Assembly: GCA_907163375.1 (NCBI GenBank)
Contig: CAJQUW010003214.1
Location: forward strand, 27,233 to 91,232
Reading direction: 5' to 3'
Origin: Prostheceraeus crozeri
Taxonomy: Eukaryota > Platyhelminthes > Polycladida > Euryleptidae
Length of the DNA: 64,000 bases
Numbering within the stretch: position 1 is the first letter of the stretch; every line of letters begins with the position of its first letter. A model generated the notes under the pieces. That model had not been told where the DNA came from and searched no databases. It saw only the letters and a list, made by a program, of their open reading frames with translations. Shown one piece after another: positions 18,964-28,574 of the stretch. Position numbers and translations under genes: made by a program.

Positions 18964-19356
18964 TTAAGTTTGTTTTATAGAAAGTTGAATGCGAATATGT
19001 GAAATTGCTTCAATCACTAGACTGCTACCATGATGGCTAAATGCATCAAGACTTTGAGCAATTTTTCCCATATGTCTTTCAAAAAATTCTTCAAGATTAT
19101 CTACAACTTCCATTGAATAGGAAGCAAAGTGGAAGAAACGATCTTCTACCTCTTTTTTCCCAAAATGACTGAAATGAATTTTCGAAACTAATCGCGCCAT
19201 TACAATTTTATCAGAAAAGGTATCCATTAACTTCAAAAATAGTGTGCTAGTATCACCAATAACTGATTTGATGTTAATCTCATCTTTATGAAATGTTATC
19301 ACATAATCTTGAATAGTCCCTTTTAATCTTTGCCTATGAAACGCAATGTTCCACAA
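18964..19356 (-). pseudogene. Fragment resembling the N-terminal region of Polinton polymerase
   Basis: Open for 130 codons. The C-terminal part (LEEFFERHMGKIAQSLDAFS, then HGSSLVIEAISHIRIQL) has the spacing of the polymerase N-terminal segment LKSNIDKFNVRDSGLIFDGV. It has no polymerase motifs, no clear start and no continuation: the following sequence (18961-18780) is open in another frame but unconvincing. It may be a separate gene using the same N-terminal module. The palindromic MITE lies just downstream. Confidence 0.35.
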
Positions 19357-19460
19357 TCATTTGAGAAAGACATTGTTATCCTGCATCTATCCCTCCAATT
19401 GCATGAAAAACAGCAAATCTTTACATAAAGCTTTAATTGAATGACTTCTTCAAGCATGCA

Positions 19461-20010
19461 TTACAAATTTTGGGTTTGAAACAAATAAAATAGATACAGT
19501 TGGTAACTATCATACAGAGAGCAATGAAAACCAAACCTTACTTTGGCAGTGTTGGGGTAAGGAGGAAAAGAACATTGATTATGAATGTAACTACTACAAC
19601 GAACATTTGAAATGGGAACACTCAGTTCCTTGAAACGTTTCGTAACTTCATGATAGTGTTACTATAACTCTACTATCCCAAGGTGGAAGTAGAATATCAT
19701 TAATTACTAGATTAGGAAAAAGCTTTCTCTCCTTGGAGGGATCATTACAAAAGATACGTACAACATTGAAGGCTGCTAGCCATCTTTTAAAGTCAATAAG
19801 AAGAGCACTTTCACTAGGAAGACCAAAGTCTTTTAAATATTGTTGATTAAGTCCATGAATATGTTTTCTCGCCCATCCATCAGCTTTGGGATCACACTTG
19901 GTATGATGATGATAAACACTAACAATCTGATATGAGCAATTGTCCATAGTAATAGCACTGAGCTCCTGTACAGGTTCACCCTCACAATCCATAAAAATGA
20001 TGGTGGATGA
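19461..20010 (-). pseudogene. DEDDh-type 3'-5' exonuclease-like protein
   Basis: A 3' splice-site-like tract ends at 20011 and the frame opens just before MDCEGEPVQELSAI (Asp-x-Glu, motif I). It continues ADGWARKHIHGLN and a motif-II-like NDPSKE. After a frameshift near 19650 the last part includes KELSVPISNVRCSSYIHNQC and FGFHCSLYDSYQLY, where His-x4-Asp fits motif III of DnaQ-type nucleases. Stop at 19461-19463. About 180 codons. The upstream exon, if any, was not identified. Neighbouring genes are on the same strand. Assignment rests on motif order only; another nuclease-like fold is possible. Confidence 0.45.
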
Positions 20011-20052
20011 CTAAAAATAAAATTACATAGTTTTACTCATCGGATGAAAATC

Positions 20053-20982
20053 CTATAACATATTACAATATGAAGAAGTGCAACGATGCTGTTCACGACA
20101 AAATACACAAATAACATGATGACAGCGAAGAAGTAAAATGTATCTGATAAGACCACGTCTACGACACTCAAAGCACATAAGCGAATTGTCATAAGGTAGA
20201 GATAGGAAAGGATTAGCGATTCTCCTTCTTTGATTTGCGTTTTCCGGTAGCATTCTCCTCTGACTTGTGCTTCCCACCGCTCTCGTTGAGGATTTGATCA
20301 ATAATGTTATTAACATCTGGCTGCTTCGGCATACATAGGATGGATTGAGTATGCATTGCTATAGAGGCCAATTTATTATCCTTATGATAACCATAATATA
20401 GTCCGCTTATTGTGAAACGAATATTCCAAGTGCCTTCTGCGAGCTCTTCACACCTGATGGGTGTTATTTGTTCTCCATCCTTTCGATAGTAAGAACACCA
20501 ATGCGATAGTGGTAGAGAAAGTCGTTCACCTTCCCATATCTTTTTATATGGTGTATCCTTGTCATCTCTCGCTCTCCACACTTCGTCAAGGGGAGTAGGG
20601 ATATCCATATTTAGTGTCACAAATTCTTCAATAATGTCAAGCTGGCGACGTATGTATGGAGCTACAGGAATGATGACGTAGTCTCCATACTGATTCCTCT
20701 TCACACTCACGTCTGTGGAAGGGATCATTCCCGTTTCCAGTGCTATAGCATGATCGAAATAGCGTATGCCTTGTCTAAATTTACGCTGTAGGGGTGTAGG
20801 ATTATGCACCTGTGTTGTTTCCTCCATCGGTCTCAACTGTAGATGGCCTGAATGTAGCGAACCTTGCACCGTCTGGACATCAGCATCTAGTCTGGTAAGT
20901 GATGTAGAACCCTGAAAGAGGAAAGATGCGATTAGGTAAACACTCAAGAAAGGAGGTGGAGGGAAGTTTTCCAACTTACCAT
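20053..20982 (-). CDS. Spliced Polinton accessory gene with RING-like C-terminal finger
   Basis: ATG 20982-20980 is followed at once by a 68-nt intron (20979-20912); exon 2 opens GSTSLTRLDADVQ and stays open to a stop at 20213. The middle has RQGIRYFDHAIALETGMIP and RRQLDIIEEFVTLNMDIPTP, unknown. An overlapping frame from about 20316 to 20053 ends in a cysteine cluster, LMCFECRRRGLI followed by LLRCHHVICVFCREQHRC, spaced like a RING finger (C-x2-C, C-x-H, C-x2-C, C-x4-C). Either a frameshift or alternative splicing joins them; I could not decide. RING proteins are often ubiquitin ligases; that role is inference only. CCAAT/TATA/initiator elements lie upstream. Confidence 0.5.
20912..20979 (-). 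other. Leader intron directly after the start codon
   Basis: On the minus strand ATG is followed by GTAAGTTGGAAAAC and the intron ends CCTCTTTCAG (68 nt). The first 20 nt closely resemble polymerase intron 1 and the last 10 nt equal the end of polymerase intron 2. Confidence 0.55.
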
Positions 20983-21045
20983 TCTAGTTGAAAAGTAGGA
21001 TAGATGAGCTGAGAGAACGTGCGTCCGTCACTTATACGATTCAAA

Positions 21046-21123
21046 GATAGAATGATTGTCACTCTAAAGTCTCATTATTTATAGAGAAATCCATGATTCT
21101 CATTGGATGATAATCCTCATTGG
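21046..21123 (-). promoter_or_regulatory. Promoter of the RING-like gene
   Basis: Reading on minus: CCAAT at 21123-21119 and 21106-21102, TATAAATA at 21083-21076, initiator TCATTCTATC at 21055-21046 (30 nt from TATA). The initiator with its flank (TCATTCTATCTTTGA) matches the polymerase promoter at 14 of 15 positions. Confidence 0.65.
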
Positions 21124-21129
21124 ACAATA

Positions 21130-21745
21130 ACATCAAGCTGATTCCAAATCTGGCCTCTGTTTACCAAACCGAGCCTTCGTTCGCCCGCTGGAGCTGTTTT
21201 TTGGAAAATTCTAACTCTGTCGTTTTTTGCCAATTTCCCAAATCTTAAATGGCGTCTCACATCTAAATGAAGACAGATATGAACAAGCCGTTTCTTTCAC
21301 TGAATTTGTCTCACTCATAGCTTTCAAACGAGCTATTGCACGACTTTCTACGATCTCTAGAACCAAAGTTGGAAGCAACGCTGCCGAGGGGGGGACGTCC
21401 CAAAAATTTTTTCTCTCCGATGGAGCTGGAAATCACCCTACGGATGCAGAATTTGACGCTGAATCAGAATCTGCCCTCCGTTTTCCCATCCGATGCTTCG
21501 TTTTGGCTCTACAGCCCTAAACCATCCCAAATTCGCCGTTAACTCTGTCGGTTTACAACATCTGCCAACCTGGTCGGCCGCCCAAGTCGACCTGGACGGC
21601 CAACCAAGACTCTCTCCCGAGGGGGGCGCTGTGTTTATTGTGGAGGTTTAGTTGCTACTCACTGATGCTTCAATCAATCTTGCAAGCAACGAATCGACGA
21701 ATACCTGTCAAAACAGAAAAGTATTCACCTTTGAGGCAGGGATGC
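21130..21745. other. Right flank of the Polinton, no gene recognised
   Basis: This stretch is less AT-rich than its surroundings and has short open frames on plus (for example 21227-21520) without recognisable domains. It may include the right terminal repeat of the Polinton, but no inverted partner was found in the first 500 bases. Confidence 0.35.
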
Positions 21746-21763
21746 GGAATTGTAGTCGGAGTC

Positions 21764-21819
21764 CCGGAGTCCTATCATTTTTGCTGGAGTCGGAGTCCTA
21801 TCAAATGATAGGACTCCGG
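21764..21819. repeat. GGAGTC-type hairpin repeat
   Basis: CCGGAGTCCTATCATTT (21764-21780) is inverted at 21803-21819, and a third partial copy lies at 21790-21803. A short snapback of GGAGTC units, commonly seen in repeat ends; no gene. Confidence 0.5.
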
Positions 21820-22320
21820 ACTCCGGCCTATAACTAGACCCGAAATATAAAACAAACAGATTATTTATCCTCGTGCATTGAATAATTTCTCCTTGAAGCG
21901 GTAAAGAAACCTAACGCTTTTCTGGAATAATCACACTGAAAGCTTCTTTAGCTACAATCATCACTCAGATAAATTAAATGTCGCTGGACGTTTCCTATAG
22001 GAGTGCCATAGATTTTGGTTAATCGGGAAGAAGCGCTGCACAAGACATTTTAATGCATCAAAATTTCAAAACAAGTGAGTGGCTGACCGGCCGTGAGAAA
22101 CACAGGAAACCGTTGGCCTTGTCTCCTTTTTTTCTCGAGATAATGTGGTCTCAGCTCCTTGAGTAAGGTGGTTCAGCGACATGAGCAATCACTTCTAATG
22201 TGCACATTCACGTGGCCTTAAATAATGTTAGGGATGTTATTAAAAATTCATTTAAATTCATGAAAATTAATGTTGTAACATAAAAGTGTTTTGTATAGAA
22301 ATGGTATTCCAATGCCGAGT

Positions 22321-22355
22321 GAAGGCCTATCATCTGGGGGCACGCGACGCCACTG
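22321..22355. repeat. Dispersed repeat, copy 1 (partner at 33501)
   Basis: GAAGGCCTAT followed by CTGGGGGCACGCGACGCCAC is nearly repeated at 33501-33534. Probably fragments of one interspersed repeat. Confidence 0.5.
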
Positions 22356-22429
22356 TCAGATAAGCTCTACCAAATCTCGGTGTATCAGTGGGAAACTAGT
22401 GTACAACACCGTAGCAGTCAAGCTACCGA

Positions 22430-22740
22430 TTGACAATGTCAAGGTCGCGCAACTGCTCGAGCAACAGTCACATAGTCTTGCGATCGTTTGTACGATTGAC
22501 TCAACCATCGAACAATGCAATTGCTAGGTCGTGCAACTATCGCACGAACATGCGAGGGGTCGCACGACTGATCACATGACTGATCGTACCACTGATTGTA
22601 CAACAGTCTCCTTCGAGCATACGACTGTTGTGCGACTAGACTTTTCACTGCGACTATTTGTGCGACTGACAGTGGATCGCTTCTGAGCGCACGGTCGCAA
22701 GGTCGCATTTGTCGCACGACTATTGTGATAGCCCCTTAAA
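22430..22740. repeat. Cluster of GTCGCACGAC-type degenerate repeats
   Basis: Many variants of TCGCACGACT, TGTGCGACT and their complements occur on both strands within about 300 bp, with GATCACATGACTGATC interspersed. The inverted units could form many small hairpins. No coding capacity. Confidence 0.5.
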
Positions 22741-22744
22741 GAGC

Positions 22745-23920
22745 AAACTGATAGCAATGATCACTGGCCCCAGACGAGGGATTGTCGGCAGACTCAACAG
22801 CACCTGTTGACAAACGATAGCATCATTCACACAGTCTTGTCAGATGCCGGCTGCCGCTGCTATGAACCTTGTCCGATAAATGGATCAAAAAGATTTCGCT
22901 GTCATTGAGAAGAAAAAGCCAAACCACAGAATTTCACGCACATTCGCCTCACACGCTGAATAATCAAATTGATTGATCAATAAAGTTTTTAATCCCGGGA
23001 TTAGTTAACCAGGATTCTGGGATTCGCTAACATCTGTGTTTAGGCAGTTAAGTTGTATGAAGATGAAGTAACAAGGATTAACAATGAAGATAAACGTATT
23101 TCATTGTTGCAAATTGCAATACCGTTATATTTGAAACTTCCTTTTTCATTATAATATTAGACTTAAACTATCAAGAATACAACAGACACGATAGTCTTGT
23201 AATTACATATAAGTGTGCATTACTTATTCATGCATTTTATCATATACTAGAAATAATTTTAGCGTATGTTTGTGCAGTATGACAAAAATTTACTTTCATT
23301 GATATTGATCAACAAATAAAACTGTTCAGGCAGCCGAGAGAAAGAAAGAGCATTATGCATGACAAGCGTCTTAATATTTAATGAATTTTTAAAGCGATTA
23401 TTACAGAATATCGATCTTTTACCAGGCGTCACAAAAGTCGCGGTATTTGCATTTCGATTTGAAAATCACATACCACAGTTTCAACATTATGACTTGGAAA
23501 AGCACTGAAATAAGAGAAGCTATGAAATATTCTTCAAAAAAAAGATTCATCATGAAAGTAAGGATGCGACACAATGTCTTTGATTTCACAGAAATATACT
23601 TCACAAGTCTAGTTGAAATGTGGTCAGTGACTCAAAAGGACAGATTAAGCCTGATTAATAACGAAATAAATACAAGGAGCAGCGTGTACATCTCGGGATC
23701 ATTGTAGTCTGTGAAGATAATGCCGTGGTCCGGATCCGGACTGTGGTTCGGAGTTTGGGAACCTCTGCTCTATAGAATGTTTAGAGGAAGAAAACCGCTT
23801 TCTAATGGACCTCTTTTTATAGATTTTACTTCGGATAATTTATGATCGCCAGTGACGAACTAGAGTGGGCAACTTGATTCTTTATTAGCTTACTGGGCCT
23901 ACACAGCAGTTAGCCTATTA
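22745..23920. other. No feature recognised
   Basis: AT-rich DNA without convincing ORFs, tRNA-like or transposon-end sequence on either strand. Confidence 0.4.
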
Positions 23921-23928
23921 CTTAGCAT

Positions 23929-24962
23929 TAGTGATGAAAATTTTCCGGGAAATTTTCCGTGGAAAATTATGGAAAAAATTGGAAAATTATGGAAAATTTT
24001 GGGAAATTTTGAAAGTTTTGATTTTTTGATGGGCCCTTATAATTTGAGCGCTTCCACTGCCGAGGCAGCTGCGTACCAATAAATTGGGTCTAAAACTCTT
24101 GATTTCATCATTATTTCGATTAAAGCGATCGCAAGGAATACGATTTCCGTCCGCAGATTTTTGAACATTCCTTTGCCACCAGTGGCTTCTACTAAATGGT
24201 TAGCATTTTTAATTATCACAGAGACACCGTTTGGGATAACGTGAATCTTGCTTTACAATAGGGGTATAATTTCATGCAATGTGAAAGATCTGGAGCAAAA
24301 ATAGCGTACTTCATTTTGGAGTTTACTAGTTGCTAGCTTGAAAGTTAAGCTTTACTATGCAGCGTTGATCATAGTGACGAAAATTATATGTGTTGATGAA
24401 CATGTGATGAAGTACGAGTATAGCACAGTCCACGCAGCATTCACGAGCGACCATATTGGAAGATATAAAGACTGTGAACTCGTGTGATATTTGGAAACTA
24501 AAGATCTCTGTGATGAGTAAAAGAATATCTATGATAGCTTCAAACTTCTGGCGCATTGTCCGATATCTTCGTTGAGCTGCAGGATACACATCCTCCATTT
24601 CAGATGGTTAAGATAGTTCCAAATCGATTTCAGATCTACCCAAATGAATTTCAGATATGATCCAGATGAATTGGAGATCTCCAGTTGAATTAAAGATCTT
24701 TTCAAAGTTGACCTTGGGACATGCATTCGGAATGATGTCGGAAATTCATTTGGAAAGATCTGAAATAGACATGGAGAAGGTACAGATGGTAGCCTACCAA
24801 AAGTTAACATAGAGGGATGATAGAGAAGTTTTCGGACTTTGAATATTACATAGTCTTTTCAAACGACTATAATAAGTTTCCAAAACAAAGAAAAAACGTC
24901 AATCACCGAAAAATAATTTTCCAGAAAATTTTCCATTGGAGAATTTTCCATTTGCATCACTA
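23929..24962. mobile_element. Non-autonomous hAT-type element, 1,034 bp
   Basis: Flanked by the 8-bp duplication CTTAGCAT (23921-23928 and 24963-24970). Ends are inverted: TAGTGATGAAAATTTTCC at the left and, on the other strand, TAGTGATGCAAATGGAAAA at the right, extending into A/T-rich TTTTCC-type repeats about 60-80 bp inward. Eight-bp duplications and TAGTGATG tips are typical of hAT elements. No transposase frame is visible, so it needs another element for movement. The interior has repeated CAGAT/GATCT motifs. Confidence 0.75.
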
Positions 24963-24970
24963 CTTAGCAT

Positions 24971-25536
24971 TCACAACGCATTTGCTACTGATTGCACATC
25001 ATTTTCTGGCTATCGTAGAATTGCTTTTCCACTAATGACATGAAAGCTAGGCTTTCTCTTCTCACCACATTAGGCTCAGCAGTAAAGCATCAATCCACAT
25101 TTTTCCTGCAAACTCTGTAGACTAAGAATAAGCATTTATATCGGTATTTAGCAGAGCATCTGAAATAATCCAAATCTGTGAGACATGCATGCTTTTTATA
25201 ACGTCCATCAACCTTGAGATGAAAAATAAAGAACGTATTTGAACAGGATAAGAAACCTACTCTTACTTCGGTTTTCTCACATATGGGTTCTCCCTCCGAA
25301 AATATGAAAGTAGAAAAGCCAAAATCTCCAAATTGCTGACTTCATAGAATTTCATATTATATGCATAGACAGTAGAGTTGATGGCCACTCATATCCTGCA
25401 GCAAGTAGTTTTACAGACATCATTCCTTGTTCCTGTCTCAAATCGGACGGACAGAAACGAAGACACGAAAGTAAACAAGGTCGAGTAAATACATAAATTT
25501 GGAAATTCATACAATTTTCACAAATCTCACCTTGTT
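24971..25536. other. No feature recognised
   Basis: No coding, RNA or repeat feature could be supported here. Confidence 0.4.
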
Positions 25537-25814
25537 TGAATTGCTGTGGAGGAGTGGCATCGATAGCTATGGTAATGAAACTGATAGTGTGGATGTAGAC
25601 TGGTGTGCTGAGCTTAAGTTTGGCTTTTTTGGGCAATCGGTGCAGCAGCGCAGAATATTTTGGCTTTTTTGGATTTGAGTTTCGAAATGTGGACCGATTT
25701 TGTGGATTTGAATTGCTGTGGAGGAGTTGCATCGATAGCTATGGTAATGAAAGTGATAGTGTGGATGCAGACTATGGTGTGCTGAGCTTAAGTTTGGCTT
25801 TTTTGGGTAATCGG
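25537..25814. repeat. Tandem duplication, about 105-bp unit
   Basis: 25537-25640 is repeated at 25709-25814 with few differences (shared core GCATCGATAGCTATGGTAAT). The units are separated by 68 bp of T/G-rich sequence containing GGCTTTTTTGG, which also recurs after the second unit. Confidence 0.65.
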
Positions 25815-26404
25815 CTGATTTCTGTGGCTTTTTTGGCTCTTTTGTGATTTTGGCTTTTTTGGATCATTTTTGGCTCTTTTGGAAATGATCATTAACCCAG
25901 CAAATAACTCTCCAAAATGTTTGTTACTGAAAGTGGATCGAGGGAAGTTCATGAAGTTTAGAAGCGAGAAGATCAGCGGACAAACCTGTAAAAGCAATTG
26001 CAGCTGCAAAGATGATAGATGATAGATGAAGATGGTTGATGGTATTGTAGTAATGATAATTGATAAAACCGAATATAAGTGATTTCTTGACGACGCCATC
26101 CACTGAATTCTGTTGGCATAATTCTCATGGAACACCGGCTTGCCATGGAAGCAATATTTCCTATGGGATGGGAATAATAATATGCACTCGTACATGTGCA
26201 TATCGAATGAATCTTGACACCCCATATCATATGGACTATAGATTGAACTAGGTGATAGCTTTCTAGTAGTCCATGTACTCAATGAATTCAGGCTGAGGCT
26301 GATAAAGGAAGATTAAGGTAGACTGCTATAGGAGTAGAAGCTCATCATCAGAATTTCATGAGACGGAGCTTATACATTGTTTCAATGGTGAATATAGTTG
26401 AATT

Positions 26405-28331
26405 TCGCATTCAAACGTCTATAAATTTTCCTTCCCCTTAACCCCTGGAGGGTGTCCTGAAATGCCATCTGGTCGGGATGCTCGATGAAAGGGGAAGTCC
26501 CTCCTGCTGCCTCACCGCGACAAAGGGGTGAACACCACATGGTGGCCAAAGCAGGCACTGGGACCGAGTCACGGCGGGATGACCGTACGCACAAGTGCCA
26601 CCGGCTTCGGGCGTATGAGCGTGTGGGTAGGGCAGTTTTCTATAGGAGGAACAAAACTGTCCTTGGTGGACCTTCGGGAAAATTCCACCTAAAATTAGGG
26701 GATAGGTCTCAGCAATGCCAACGGTCAATGTTATTTGGGCGGATGAGCGTCATGAGTCTAAGAATATCCTATTGGCTACAAGCTGGCTGCAGTCATTTTA
26801 CATCGCGACTGGTAAGGAAAGTTGACGTCGGACGAGTTTTCGGTTGTTGAAATGGCAAATGCATACGGTCAATGGTGTCCTCAATAAGGAAGTAAGGAAT
26901 TCTCTTCTCCAAAAATTGAGGCGGCAGAGGAATCAAAGCACTAGACGCGTTCCATTCCACCTTACAAGGTTAGCCAAAGAAGGATCGTCATTGCATCATA
27001 ATATCAAGAATAACCCTGACTGACACGGATAGATGGAATTCGTTAGTCCTAACAGACAATCCATCTAGGAGACGGTTACTCCAAAATCACAACCCCGCCG
27101 TGCCAAGCGTGGCGAGTAAGGCAACCCCCTTCATATGATGAATTTAAGCACAACGAATAGGCCCTCAGTACCCAGCAGTTCTGGAGTCACCCTTCAAAGC
27201 AGCAACAGGAATGATGAGAGAACAGAGGGTGCTAAGAATCAATGGATTAAAAGATGCTGCAAAGGAAATAAGACGACAAATATCTCTGTTGCGACATACA
27301 ATTGTCGATCGTTAATAGACCAACCAAGTAGAGATTTTCGACTACACGAACTTGAAAGAGCCCTAGAATCTGTGAATGTAGATATTCTAGGCCTATGCGA
27401 AACCAGGAGAAATGGAGAAGAAATGATGCAGACCGAAGGAGGTAATGTTTTATGCTGGAGTGGATCAAGAGGCGCGAGAGGTACGGGATTCTGGGTGAGC
27501 AGGAGGTGGAAAGACAATATCGTAGATTACTATTCGAAGTCTGATAGGATATCAGTTCTGATCCTAAGAATAAACAGAAGAACAGCTTTAAAGTTAATTC
27601 AAGTTTATGCACCTACTTCCGACAGCGAGGGAGCTTCTACGACGACATTCAGGCAGTAATCGACGATGATAGATGTGGCAAGCCGATCGTAATGGGCGAT
27701 TTCAATGCGAAAATTGGAGAAAAGCAGGACAACGAACAATGCATCGGGAACTACGGTTATGGCAGAAGAAAAATGCGAGGTGCAAGACTGATAGAATTTT
27801 CTGCTGCGAATAACTTGAAGATAACCAACTGCCTCTTGAAAAAAGTCCAAATAGAAAATGGACTTGGGAATCACCCAATGGAACAACCAAAAATTAAATT
27901 GACTTCATCCTCTGTAGAGATCCCGATCTTGTGTACGTGTTGGATGTTGGAATTATTAACCGATTCGACTTTGACTCTGACCATCGTCTTTTAAGAGCAA
28001 AAATGAAAATAAATGAGAAACGAGAAAGAGCAAAAAAGATGAGGAAACTCTCTACTCCAGGTAACTTCATACTGGACAGGAGAAGAGAATTTCAATAGAA
28101 ACTCTCTAATAGATTTGAGAGTCTACACATTGAAGATACAGATGACCTAAATGTTGAATATTCGACGTTCACCTGCGCTATAAAAGAAACAACAAAGTCA
28201 TTGAAAATTGAGAAAATGTCAAAAACAAAAAAGTTAACAGACAGCACAGTCAATCTGATTAATAAACGAGAGGAACTGCGGAAGAGAAGAAGAGAAAGTA
28301 ACGAAGCAGAGGCCGAAATAGATGTTCGCAT
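26405..28331 (+). mobile_element. Truncated RTE-like non-LTR retrotransposon
   Basis: A G/C-richer 5' leader (about 26405-27134) precedes the endonuclease ORF. The element stops at about 28331, before any reverse transcriptase motif. Downstream is unrelated simple repeat, so the 3' part is missing. Because LINEs normally lose their 5' end, this 3' loss points to a later deletion or rearrangement. Confidence 0.6.
27135..28331 (+). pseudogene. LINE apurinic-type endonuclease, frameshifted, RT domain missing
   Basis: N-terminal part of a non-LTR retrotransposon polyprotein. Endonuclease motifs in order: VATYNCRSL, then DILGLCETRRNGEE (catalytic Glu), LIQVYAPTSDSEG, then after a frameshift near 27655-27690 MGDFNAKIGEKQDN (catalytic Asp and Asn), ARLIEFSAANNLKITN and, in a third frame, DSDHRLLRAKMKI near 27970 (catalytic Asp-His). 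A connector with basic helices continues to about 28331 with one stop near 28096. Best fit is the RTE clade, close to BovB/CFDP2-type proteins; R4-like elements remain possible. Confidence 0.7.
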
Positions 28332-28439
28332 CCCTATTCTAATTCACATACTCTAATTCAATTTCGGAACAAGCCGTTCCGATCGCAACACACCAATAAG
28401 TGTACCGAATCATTAAGTATGATCTCAATTCGCCTATCA

Positions 28440-28570
28440 ATCGGAACGCGGTTCCTATTTACATGTTCCTATCCATGTTCGCATCCATTGGCAATTCGGA
28501 ACATGTTCATATCCATGTTTGCATTCGCAATTCGGAACATGTTCCTATCCATGTTCGTATCCACTATCAG
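28440..28570. repeat. Short tandem repeat of ATTCGGAACATGTTC units
   Basis: Three imperfect units with the core CAATTCGGAACATGTTC followed by TATCCATGTT lie at the break point of the RTE-like element. Confidence 0.5.
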
Positions 28571-28574
28571 TGCG

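Noticed and set aside
21227-21520. 97-codon ORF next to the Polinton
   Set aside because: No similarity to Polinton proteins that I could see and no promoter of the shared type.
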